Origin: Dastarcus helophoroides
Taxonomy: Eukaryota > Arthropoda > Insecta > Coleoptera > Bothrideridae
Direction of reading: 5' to 3'
DNA: 64,000 nt
NCBI GenBank assembly: GCA_028583605.1
Contig: CM053328.1
Location: 7,039,804-7,103,803 of the forward strand
The translations under genes and the position numbers were made by a program. Below are positions 36,923-47,399 of this stretch, in pieces. The notes under the pieces were generated by a model that saw nothing but the letters and a program-made list of their open reading frames with translations, had not been told where the DNA came from and ran no database searches. Numbering within the stretch: the stretch's first letter is position 1; each line of letters begins with the position of its first letter.

Positions 36923-37180
36923 CAAAAATTGAAATACAGAACTTGGCCCCTGAAACCAAGAAAGATTAAAAAACACAACAAACTTTGCTCTAACGCGTTT
37001 CGACAGCCAAGCTGTCATCTTCAGAGAGATACTGAGTATAGAGTAGATAAGACGACAGCTTGGCTGTCGAAACGCGTTAGAGCAACGTTTGTTGTGTTTT
37101 TTCATCTTTCTTGGTTTCAGGGGACAAGTTCTGTATTTCAATTTTGGAAGATAATCAAGGACCAGTCCGTTTCATGAAAA
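36923..37180 (+). mobile_element. Palindromic hammerhead element with 13-bp target duplication
   Basis: Two inverted arms of about 120 bp each carry a hammerhead motif. The element is flanked by exact AAGAATAGAAATT at 36910-36922 and 37181-37193. The right arm is complete (ending GGACCAGTCCGTTTCATG); the left arm is truncated and begins at CAAAAATTGAAATACAG. The unoccupied target is visible in neighbouring repeat units (for example 36481-36510). Long, variable duplications and truncation at one end fit target-primed reverse transcription as in Penelope-like elements. Confidence 0.65.
36988..37028 (-). ncRNA. Putative type I hammerhead ribozyme (36.9-kb element, minus-strand arm)
   Basis: On the minus strand, CTCT (stem I) is followed by CTGAAGA (37024-37018), stem II GACAGC-TTG-GCTGTC, GAAA, the ACGCGT mini stem III and T17, then AGAG (36991-36988), which closes stem I with four perfect pairs. 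Predicted cleavage is between 36992 and 36991. The plus-strand arm (near 37038) keeps stem II and GAAA but has lost CTGAAGA. Confidence 0.6.
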
Positions 37181-37193
37181 AAGAATAGAAATT

Positions 37194-40100
37194 GTTAAAA
37201 TAAGTCACAATATTGAAATTTCTAAAAAAAGTGAAAATTTAAAGTAAATTGGAAATTTTGAATGTTTTTAATTTTCAAAAAAGGTCGAACTATTCAGAAA
37301 AAGTTGAAGTTTTAAAGTCAGAGTTTAAAGAAAGTAGAGATTTTAAAAGAATACTAAATTTTCCAACAAAAAAACAGCAAATTTTCAAAAAAAGTTAATA
37401 TACTATAGATATTTTAAAAAAGTCAGTACTCAAATAAAATTTATAAAAAAAATGTAAGTTGAAATTTTCGGAAAATCAAAATTTTCAAAACCAAAAATTT
37501 GAATTAATAATGATGATAATAATTTTAAAAAATTGAGAAAAAGTGATTTTGATGGAAATGGGAAATTCTAAGAAGTAGAAAATTTAAATGTCGAAATTTT
37601 TTGTCAAGTTGGTAAGTTCAAAAAACTGAAATTTTCAAAAAGTCGAAATTTGCAAAATAATTTACATTTCATGAGAAAGTTTTGAAAAAAAAGTCCAAAT
37701 TGAATTTTCAAAATTTAAAATTTTGAAGTCGAAATTCTGAAAAATGTCACCGTTCAAAAATAAAAATTTTGAAAAGTCGAAATATTCAAAAGATGAAATT
37801 TTGAAAAAAAGTCAAAACTCAAACGAAGTTGGATTTTTTAAAAGTCGAAATTTATAAAAAAGTCAAAATTTTGAAAAAAAGTCGAAATTTTCAAACTAAA
37901 CCAATTTTTTGGGAAAAAAAAAGAATGGAAAGGATCGAAATTTTTAAAATTTCAAATTTTGGGAGAATATTAAAATTTTGAAAAAAAGCCGAAATTCGGA
38001 AAAAATTTGCAAATTTTTAAATCTGAAATTATCCAAAAAAGTCGAAATATTCGAAAAAAGTCGAAATTGTTAAACTCAAAGTTTGAAGAAAGTAGAAATT
38101 TCCAAAAAATGCTAACTTTTCAAGTAATACCACCAAAATTTCAAAAAAAAGTCAATAGATACCTTTAAAAACGTCAACATTAAAACAAAATTTACAAAAA
38201 GTCGAAATTTTCGAAAAAGACAAAATTAAAAAAAAACATTTGAAGTAATAATAACAATACATAGAAAATGGGAGATTCTAAGAAATGAAAATTTTGAAAT
38301 GTCGGAATTTTTTAAAAAAGTTCAGAAGTGAACATTTTAAAAAAACCGAAATTTTGAAAAAATCGAAATATTTAAGAAGTTGAAAATGTAGAAAAAAACT
38401 GAAAAGTCGAAATTTTTAAAAAAATTCGTTTGTAAACTCGAAAGTTTTATAAAAATAGAAATTTTGGAAGAATTCGAAATTGCCAAAAAAAAACCACAAA
38501 ATTTTCAAAAAAATAATATAACCATAGATATTTTCAAAATGTCAATATTAAAACAAAAGAGAAGAATTTTTCAAAACAAGTCAAAATTTACAAAAAGTCG
38601 AAATTGAAGTTAAAATTTTCGAACAAATCAAAATTCACAAAAAGTCCGAAATTTTAAAACAAAACAAAAATAATAAAAAAAATCAAAATTTTGAGAGAAA
38701 ATCGAAATTTTTGAAAAGGTCAAAATAAAAAAAAAACATTTTAAATAATAATAACAATATAGAAAATGAGAAATTTTAAGAAGTGAAAAATTTGAAATGT
38801 CGGAATTTTTTAAAAAAAGTTGAAAAGTGAAAATTTTGAAAAAAACGAAATTTTCAAAAAGTGGGAAATTCTAAGAAGTGAAAAATTTGAAGTGTCGGAA
38901 TTTTTTAATCTTGAAAAAATCGAAATATTTAAGAAGCCGAAAATGTTGAAAAAACTAAAAATTTAAGGAAAACTGGAAATTTTGTAATTTTCAAAATAAG
39001 TTGAAAATTCCAAAAAAAAAGTCGAAAATTTCAAAAACGTTAAAATTTTCAAAAGTCGTTTGTAAATTCGAAAGATTTATAAAAATAGAAAAAATAGAGA
39101 GTCAATATTAAATCAAAAGTAGAAGAATTTTTCAACGCAAGTCAAAATTTACAAAATGTGGAAATTGAAGTTAAAATTTTCGAACAAATCAAAACACAAA
39201 AAAAAGGCGAAATTTCAAAACAAGACAAAAATAATCAAAAAAAAATCAAAATCTTGAGAAAAAATTGAAATTTTCGAAAAAGTCAAAATTAAAAAATACA
39301 TTTCAAACAATAATAACAATACATAGAAAATGGAAAATTCTAAAAAGTAAAAAATTTGAAATGTCGGAAATTTTAAAAAAAGTTCAAAAGTGGACATTTT
39401 GAAAAAAACCGAAATTTTTAAAAAATCGAAATATATAAGAAGTCGAAAATGTTGAAACAACTTAAGATTTGAGAAAAACTGGATATTTTGTAATTTTCAA
39501 AAAAAGTTGAAATTTTCAAAAATGTCAAAATTTTCTCAAAAAATTCGTTTGTAAACGAAAGTTTTATAAAAATAGAAATTTTGAAAGACTTCGAGATTAT
39601 CAAAGAAAAACCACCAAATTTTCAAAAAAATTAATATAACCATAGATATTTCCAAAAAAGTCAATATTAAATCAAAAGTAGAAGAATTTTTCAAAGCAAG
39701 TCAAAATTTACAAAAAGTGGAAATTGAAGTTAAAATTTTCCAACAAATCAAAATTCACAAAAAGTCCGAAATTTCAAAACAAAACAAATATAATATAGTA
39801 CAAAAAAATTTTGAGAGAAAATCAAAATTTTCGAAAAAGTCAAAATAAAAAAAAAACATTTGAAATAATAATAACAACATAGAAAATGGGAAATTCTAAG
39901 AAGTGAAAAATTTGAAATGACGGAATTTTTTAAAAAAGTTCAAAAGTGGAAATTTTGAAATAATCGAAATTTTGAAAAAATGGGAAATTCTAAGAAGTGA
40001 AAAATTTGAAATGTCGAAATTTTTTCAAAAAGTTCAAAATTGGAAATTTTGAAAAAACCGAAATTTTGAAAAAATCGAAATTTTAAAAAAATCGAAATAT

Positions 40101-43100
40101 TAAAGAAGCCAAATATTTTGAAAAAAGCCAAAATTTTGAGAAAAACCGGAAATTTTGTAATTTTCAAAAAAAGTTGAAATTTTCAAAATCGTCAAAATTT
40201 TCAAAAAAAGTCGTTTGTAAACTCGAAAGTTTCATCAAAATAGAAATTTTGGAAGAATTCGAGATTATCAAAAGAAACCACCAAATTTTCAAAAAAATCA
40301 GTATAATCATAGATATTTTCAAAAAAGTCAATATTAAATCAAAAGTAGAAGAATTTTTCAAAGCAAGTCAAATTTAAAAAAAAGTGGAAATTGAAGTTAA
40401 AATTTTGGAACAAATATCAAAATTCAGAAATAGTAGAAATTTCAAAACAAGACAAAAATAATTAAAAAAAGAAATAAAATTTCGAGAAAAAATCGAAATT
40501 TTTGAAAAGGTCAAAATAAAAAAAAAACATTTTAAATAATAATAACAATATAGAAAATGAGAAATTTTAAGAAGTGAAAAATTTGAAATGTCGGAATTTT
40601 TTAAAAAAAGTTGAAAAGTGAAAATTTTGAAAAAAACGAAATTTTCAAAAAGTGGGAAATTCTAAGAAGTGAAAAATTTGAAGTGTCGGAATTTTTTAAT
40701 CTTGAAAAAATCGAAATATTTAAGAAGCCGAAAATGTTGAAAAAACTAAAAATTTAAGGAAAACTGGAAATTTTGTAATTTTCAAAATAAGTTGAAATTT
40801 CCAAAAAAAAAGTCGAAAATTTAAAAACGTCAAAATTTTTAAAAAAAGTCGTTTGTAAACTCGAATGTTTTATAAAAATAGAAATTTTGGAAGAATTCGA
40901 GATTCTCAATTTTCAAAAAATCCATATAACCATAAATATTTTCAAAAAAGTCAATATTAAATCAAAAGTAGAAGAATTTTTCAAAGCAAGTCAAAATTTA
41001 CAAAATGTGGAAATTGAAGTTAAAATTTTCGAACAAATCAAAACTCAAAAAAGGCGAAATTTCAAAACAAGACAAAAATAATCAAAAAAAAATCAAAATC
41101 TTAAGAAAAAATTGAAATTTTCGAAAAAGTCAAAATTAAAAAATACATTTCAAACAATAATAACAATACATAGAAAATGGAAAATTCTAAAAAGTAAAAA
41201 ATTTGAAATGTCGGAATTTTTAAAAAAAGTTCAAAAGTGGACATTTTGAAAAAAACCGAAATTTTTAAAAAATCGAAGTATTTAAGAAGTCGAAAATGTT
41301 GAAAAAACTTAAGATTTGAGAAAAACTGGATATTTTGTAATTTTCAAAAAAAGTTGAAATTTCCAAAAAAAGTCGAAATTTTCAAAAATGTCAAAATTTA
41401 AAAAAAAAAGTCGTTTGTAAACTTGAAAGTTTTATAAAAATAGAAATTTTGGAAGAATTCGAGATTATCACAGAAAAACCACCAAATTTTCAAAAAAATT
41501 AATATAACCATAGATATTTTCAAAAAAGTCAATATTAAATCAAAACTAGAAGAATTTTTCAAAGCAAGTCAAAATTTACAAAAAGTGGAAATTGAAGTTA
41601 AAATTTTCCAACAAATCAAAATTCACAAAAAGTCCGAAATTTTAAAACAAAACAAAAATAATATAGAACAAAAAAATCGAAATTTTGAGAGAAAATCGAA
41701 ATTTTCGAAGAAGTCAAAATAAAAAAAGACATTTTAAATAATAATAACAACATAGAAAATGGGAAATTCTAAGAAGTGAAAAATTTGAAATGTCGGAATT
41801 TTTTCAAAAAGTTCAAAAGTGGAAATTTTGAAATAATCGAAATTTTGAAAAAATGGGAAATTCTGGGAAGTGAAAAATTTGAAATGTCGAAATTTTTTCA
41901 ATAAGTTCAAAATTGGAAATTTTGAAAAAATCGAAATTTTGAAAAAATCGAAATTTTGAAAAAATCGAAATTTAAAAAAAATCGAAATATTAAAGAAGCC
42001 AAATATTTTGAAAAAAGCGAAAATTTTGAGAATTACTGGAAATTTTGTAGTTATCAAAAAAAGTTGAAATTTTCAAAAACGTCAACATTTTGAAAAAAAA
42101 GTCGTTTGTAAACTCGAAAGCTTCATAAAAATAGAAATTTTGGAAGAATTCGAGATTATCAAAAGAAACCACCAAATTTTCAAAAAAATCAATATAATCA
42201 TAGATATTTTCAAAAAAAATCAATATTAAATCAAAAGTAGAAGAATTTTTCAAAGCAAGTCAAATTTTACAAAAAGTGGAAATTGAAGTTAAAATTTTGG
42301 AACAAATATCAAAATTCAAAAAAAGTAGAAATTTTGAAAAAAAGCAAAAATAATTAAAAAAAACAAAATTTCGAGAAAAAATCGAAATTTTGATGAAAAT
42401 GGCAATTTGTGACAAGTGGAAACTTGGAAATGTCAACATTTCTAACAAAAATCAAATTTTGTGAAAATGTCTTTGTTTTGAGAAAACGAAATTTTGAAAA
42501 AAAAATTGAAATTTGGGAATTGGAATAAAGTAGAAAATTTGAAATTTGAAAGTGCAAATAAAAAATCGAAATTTACAGAAAAAATCGAAATTTTTTAAGC
42601 CAACATTGAAAAGAGTATAAATTTTTAGAGTACGAAATTTTCAAATAAAGTCGATACATATTGACATAATTTCAAAAAAGTCAATATTAAAACAAAAGCA
42701 GAAAGCAGAAAAGCAGTTTCTAGTCAAAATTTACAAAAAGTCAAAGATAGAGATGGAAAACTTTTCAGAAATGACGAAATTTTAAGTAAAAATGAAGAAG
42801 TGCAAATTTTCGAATAGTTATTTTCCAAGAATCGAAAAAAATCAATATTGAAACAAAAGTAGAAGAATCTTTCAAAGCAAGTCAAAATTTAAATTTTTTA
42901 AGTCGAAATTGAAGTTAAAATTTGCGAAGAAATCAAAATTCAACAAAAGTCGAAATTTCAAAACAAAAAAAAAAATCAAAATCTTGAGAAAAAGTCGAAA
43001 TTTTACATGAAAATGATAATTTGACAAAAGTGGAAATTTTAGAATATCGAAATTTAAAAATAAATTCAAAATTTCTAAACGAAATCGAAATCATCAAAAT

Positions 43101-44500
43101 AAAAAAAAAATTGTGAAAAAAGAATAAAAAGAATTTGTGAAATAAGTCAACGTTTTGAGAAAATGCCAAAATTTTGAAAAATGGAAATTTTGGAAGAAAG
43201 TTGGAAATTTTGAAATGTTGAAATTTTCAAAGTTCAAATTTTCAAAAAAGTCTATGTTTGGAAAAAGTAAAAATTTTGAAAGAAAACGAAATTTAAAAAA
43301 ATATCAAATTTTCAAAAAGTCGTAGATATTTTCAAAAAAGTAAACATTAAAACAAAAGTAGAAGAATTTTTTAAAGTGAATCAAAATTTGCAAAAAGTCG
43401 GAATTTCGAGATTTTAAAAAATTGAAATTTCAAAAAAAAAAAATATAAAAAATCAAAAGAAAAGTCGAAATTCTGATGAAAGTAGGAATTTGTAAGAAGT
43501 GGAAACTTTTAAAATAACGAAATTTTGTAAGAATCGAAATGTACAAATAAGTCGAAATTTTGAAAAAAAAGTCGAAATCTTAAAGTTGCAATTTTGATAG
43601 AAATGGGAATTTGAAAAAGTGATAAATTGGAATTGTCGAAATTCTTTTAAAAGACAAATTTTTGAGAAAAAGTGGAAATCTTGAAGTCGAAAATTAGTGA
43701 AAAAGTAGAAAATTTTTAAGCCAACATCTGACAAAAATATTTACGGAGTCAAATGTCCTGAAAAAGTCGACATACTTGAAAAAGTTAAAAATTGGAAATT
43801 GACATAAAACGAATTTTGCAAAAGTTTCTGAAAGTCAAAATTTCAAGAAATGTCGAAATTTGGAAAAAAAACTCTGGATTTTTCAAAAAAAGGTAGAACA
43901 TTGCAAATACAAATTTTAAGTAGCGAAATTGTCAAAATAGGCCGAATTTTTCAAAAATATGGAAGTTGCGAAAAGTTTCTAAAGTTCAAAATTTCAAGAA
44001 ATGTCGAAATTTGGAGAAAAAAACTCTGGGTTTTTTAAAAAAAGGTAGAACATTGCAAATACAAATTTTAAGTAGCGAAATTGTCAAAATAGGCCGAATT
44101 TTTCAAAAATATGGAAATTGCGAAAAGTTTCTAAAGTTCAAAATTTCAAGAAATGTCGAAATTTGGAAAAAAAACTGGGTTTTTCAAAAAAAGGTAGAAC
44201 ATTGCAAATAGAAATTTTAAGTAGCGAAATTTTCAAAATAGGCCCAATTTTTCAAAAATATGGAAATTCCGAAAAAAATGACAAAAGATTTTGAAATATC
44301 TAAATAAACCAAAAGTTACAAAAAGTCAAAATTTCAAGAAATGTCGAAATTTTGGAAAAAAAACTCGAATTTTTCAAAAAAAAGTAGAACTTTGAAAGTA
44401 AGTCGGAATTGTAAGTGTCGAAATTTTCAAAATAAGCCGAATTTTTCAAAAACATGGAATTTGTGGAAAAAATGAAAATTTTTAAAGGTTGAAGTTTAAT
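37194..44500. repeat. A-rich array with two copies of a ~1.8-kb higher-order unit
   Basis: The segment around 38712 recurs at 40502, that around 39264 at 41111 and that around 39941 at 41813, giving a 1.79-1.87 kb period with indels. Positions 43820-44330 hold a ~151-bp tandem repeat (TTTCAAGAAATGTCG at 43841, 43992, 44144, then 44332). Confidence 0.7.
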
Positions 44501-44504
44501 TTTG

Positions 44505-44740
44505 ATGGAACGGACTAGTCCATGGTTGTCTTCAAAAATTGAAATACAAATCTTGTCTCCTGAAACCAAGAAAGATTGAAAAATACAACAAAGGTTGGCT
44601 CTAACGCGTTTCGATAGCCAAGCTATCATCTTCTTAATTAGAACAACCTTTGTTGTGTTTTTTAATCTTTCTTGGTTTCAGGGGGCAATTTTTGTATTTC
44701 AGTTTTTGAAGATAACCAAGGACCAGGTTCGTTCCACAAA
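44505..44740 (+). mobile_element. Palindromic hammerhead element upstream of the zinc-finger start exon
   Basis: Both termini are present (TGATGGAACGGACTAGTCC on the left, GACCAGGTTCGTTCCA on the right). The left arm keeps stem II with a paired change (GATAGC/GCTATC, 44613-44627), but its CTGAAGA has become AAGAAGA; the right arm has lost the hammerhead. The right arm carries a splice-acceptor-like tract ending in TTTCAG at 44681, 96 bp before the real acceptor. Confidence 0.6.
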
Positions 44741-44777
44741 AAAAAATGGAAACTTTCAATATAATTTTTTTTTTCAG

Positions 44778-45222
44778 TTGACACACTGCGATGAATTTTC
44801 CTTTTGGGGTGCCAATCTCGGCAGCACTTCCCATAGCCACGCAATTTCAAGCCGGCAAAATTACGCAAAACGTGACGACGTCCAACGGCCAGGTGGTGGG
44901 TGTCCTCCAGGGTGGGGAGAATGGCGTCCACTACATTAGGCCTTTGGACATGAACACGTTCGCAGCCACCACATCATCCCCCACCCAAACACAACAGGCT
45001 CAAACCCTGATCACACTGCCGATCACGATGCCCGGCGCCAAACCGGGTGATCCACAGCAGACCGTACAGATACAGGTGATCAACCCCAATCCGACGCTGT
45101 CACCACCTAGCCCGGGCCAGTCGCCGAAGTATCACGTGTCTCCGATTCCTATACAGACGTTTGGGCAAGGTGCCACCGTGTTGACAGTGGCTTACAATTC
45201 TAATCAGGAAGGAATACAGATC
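44778..45222 (+). CDS. C2H2 zinc-finger transcription factor, first coding exon (residues 1-144; CDS from 44791)
   Basis: The exon follows a long T-tract and TTTCAG acceptor (ending 44777), has 13 bases of 5' UTR, then ATG at 44791. It encodes 144 residues, MNFPFGVPIS... to ...NQEGIQI, with a GTAAGT donor at 45223 (phase 0). The segment is rich in Gln, Thr, Pro and Ser with VQIQVINPNP and SPPSPGQSP stretches, typical of a disordered transcription-factor region. GC content and codon use contrast sharply with the repeats around it. An upstream non-coding exon must exist; the best candidate ends at 30067. The open frame continues past the donor into a transposable element, but that extension is intronic. 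Confidence 0.85.
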
Positions 45223-45272
45223 GTAAGTGGTATTTTGACTAGTAGCTTGCAGGCGATTAGTATTTTACTCGA

Positions 45273-45510
45273 TGTGATGGAACGGACTGGTCCTTGGTTA
45301 TCTTCAAAAATTGAAACACAGAACTTGTCCCCTGAAACCAAGAAAGATTAAAAAACACAACAAAGGCTGCTCTAACGCATTTCGACAGCGAAGCTGTCAT
45401 CTTCAATTTCTCTCTGAAGATGACAGCTTGGCTGTCGAAACGCGTTAGAGCAACCTTTGTTGTGTTTTTTAATCTTTCTTGGTTTCAGGGGACAAGTTCT
45501 GTGTTTCAAT
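45273..45510 (-). mobile_element. Palindromic hammerhead element with 12-bp target duplication in zinc-finger intron 2
   Basis: It is flanked by exact TATTTTACTCGA at 45261-45272 and 45511-45522. The left end is complete (TGTGATGGAACGGACTGGTC); the right arm stops early at GTGTTTCAAT, lacking about 45 terminal bases. This is the mirror image of the truncation in the 36.9-kb copy, so the complete end is probably the 3' end and this copy reads on the minus strand. Confidence 0.7.
45410..45450 (+). ncRNA. Putative type I hammerhead ribozyme (45.4-kb element, plus-strand arm)
   Basis: CTCT (45410-45413) pairs with AGAG (45447-45450) as stem I; CTGAAGA is at 45414-45420, GACAGC-TTG-GCTGTC at 45422-45436, GAAA at 45437-45440, ACGCGT mini stem III at 45440-45445 and T17 at 45446. 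Predicted cleavage is 45446/45447. It sits in intron 2 of the zinc-finger gene in the sense orientation, so it would be transcribed in the pre-mRNA. The opposite arm has lost the first core C (TTGAAGA) and reads GAAAT. Confidence 0.6.
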
Positions 45511-45619
45511 TATTTTACTCGAGATGACACTTGAAACTTCAGAGGTTTGGGATTAAGTTCGTTGTAACGATTAATGGTTAATGAATTTGTCCTTTCAACC
45601 TCATCATGATTTTTTTACA

Positions 45620-45720
45620 GTTATATCTCTGTTAACGTTACCTCTTTTAACGAAACCTCTTTTAACGTACACCTCGTTCAACGAAACCTCTTTTAGCGAA
45701 ACAGTGTTAGTGGTTAACAA
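45620..45720. repeat. Short CCTCTTTTAACGAAA-type tandem repeat
   Basis: About five imperfect units of 14-20 bp occur in zinc-finger intron 2, followed by weak T-rich satellite to 45840 and again at 46105-46280. Confidence 0.5.
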
Positions 45721-45846
45721 AAAAATTTTTGACCTTTTTCTCAAAATTTTAACTATTCCAAATTTTGATGTTTCCAAAATATTAGTATTTACTTTTTGAA
45801 AATTTCGAATTTTCTCATAATTTTGGCTTTTTTGCAATAATTAGAC

Positions 45847-46098
45847 CAGGAGCGACCAACCCACGACCCGCTTAGAACGTTTTTGCGGCCCGCGCGATTC
45901 ATCAAACTTACAAGTTTCTATTTTTCGTACTATTCTGGCGAAACATTCCTTGTCGACCAAAAAAAGTCCCCAGTTTCTATTTTAATACTTCCGTCCAACA
46001 TTTTTTATCGACTCAAAAAAAGCTTCCTCATGCGGCCCACGGGGTTATGATTGCATTTCCAAAGTGACCCGCAAGATCATTTAGGTTGGCCATTCCTG
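45847..46098. mobile_element. hAT-like MITE in zinc-finger intron 2
   Basis: This is a 252-bp GC-richer island. Its left end is CAGGAGCGACCAACC and its right end inverted is CAGGAATGGCCAACC, a 15-bp imperfect inverted repeat of the CAGGGGTGGCCAACC type used by hAT/Charlie-like elements, with internal GCGGCCC motifs. No clear 8-bp target duplication survives. Confidence 0.5.
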
Positions 46099-46301
46099 AT
46101 TTATTTTCGAAAATTTCGATTTCTCTTAAAATTATACTGAATATTTTTCAATTTCTTTAACCTGAACATTTTTTCAAAATGTTGGCAATTTTTGACGCCT
46201 TAGACCGTTTCCCAAAATTTCAATTTTATAAAGTTACGTTTTTTTTTCTAAAATTTCGCCATTTCTTTACATTTTAAATTTGCTTTCTCCTGTTTAGGTA
46301 G

Positions 46302-47231
46302 GACGGTCAAAACGGGATTCCTGAAGGAATGACGGTAGTCGCCGCTATCCAACCCCAAGATATCCAACTGATACAAGCCGATCCCGAAAAGAAAGATGGA
46401 AACGTGGTGCCAGTGGCGCTAATCAAGAACGAACTAGTAAAAGATGATAGCCAGCAGCAACAACAGCAGCAGCAAGATTTAGGTGCTTCCATCACGGCGA
46501 TACCCGCCCAGTATTTACAAAATACAACAGTCCAGGAGTACCTTCAAAAATTCCAGAACACCACCCTACAGCAATTCCTGAAATTCAACAACACGGAAAT
46601 TAAAAGAGAACAGATAACCGAAGAAGGCGTAATCGAGAGTGTCAGTTTGGCTGATCAGGAACAAGACCAAATTATAATAAACGAGATAGAAGGCGCGGAA
46701 AACGAGGAGAGCGTCGATGATCCCGACAAAGGGAAGAAAAAGAAGAAGTACAAAAAGAAACCGCCGAAACCTAAGAAGCCAAAACCGGGACAAGTCCATA
46801 TAGCGACGGCTCTAGATGGCACTACGCTCTTCTGTTGCCCGGAGTGCCACATGGCCTACTCTGAAAAAGAATTGCTGGAACAACATCTTGTCGGCCACAA
46901 GATCGAGAGGCGGTTCATCTGTGATATATGCGGTGCTGGTTTGAAGAGGAAAGAACATCTGGAGCGGCACAAGCTGGGCCATAATCCCGAACGACCCTTT
47001 GTCTGCTCTGTTTGCATGAAGGGCTTTAAGAGAAAAGAACACTTAAATCTGCACTACGTCATTCACTCGGGAGAAAAAACGGAGATTTGTGATGAGTGTG
47101 GGAAGGGTTTCTACCGGAAGGACCATCTGAGGAAACACCAGAGGTCGCATATGGCTAGAAGAGCCAAAGAACAGGCGCAGAATCAGCTGATCACTTCTAA
47201 TAAGGATGGAACCGCTCAGGTTACTATACAG
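46302..47231 (+). CDS. C2H2 zinc-finger transcription factor, second coding exon with four zinc fingers (residues 145-454)
   Basis: This is the main exon: 310 codons, phase 0 at both ends. The acceptor is the AG at 46300-46301; the AG four bases earlier (46296-46297) would give a stop after eight codons. The ATG at 46329 is internal (residue 154). It encodes a polyglutamine run (about 195-202), an acidic stretch, a Lys-rich putative NLS KKKKKYKKKPPKPKKPKP (about 289-306), then four C2H2 fingers with C/C/H/H near 323/326/339/343, 351/354/367/371, 379/382/395/399 and 407/410/423/427. Linkers are short; only finger 3 to 4 has HSGEK. The finger block with repeated LKRKEHL, FKRKEHL and YRKDHLRKH resembles Drosophila combgap, a Polycomb-response-element binding protein, but I do not assign the symbol. 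The donor is ACAG|GTGTGT at 47232. It acts in the nucleus as a DNA-binding protein. Confidence 0.9.
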
Positions 47232-47399
47232 GTGTGTGAAAACTTTTTCGCTTCTAGTAGTCCTTTCCTCTCATGGCAATTAGTGGCTTCTCGAAATTTT
47301 TCCCTATTTCTAGTTTTCCAAAATGAATTATAAAATATCAAAAGACCTGGCCTAATGAGTTCCATAACTGGTTTAGACGTAATAAGTACCTATCTTTAA

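Noticed and set aside
45223..45351. C-terminal extension of exon 1 to the stop at 45351
   Set aside because: It runs through a strong GTAAGT donor into a transposable element with a clear target duplication.
46296..46297. Alternative acceptor TTTAG ending at 46297
   Set aside because: Splicing here from the donor at 45222 gives a stop codon after eight codons; the AG at 46300-46301 keeps the long frame open.
46329..47333. Single-exon reading of the zinc-finger protein from ATG 46329 to the stop at 47333
   Set aside because: The frame is open upstream to the acceptor at 46301 and joins exon 1 in phase 0. After 47231 the sequence loses coding character at a GTGTGT donor, and the true tail is encoded at 55348-55494.
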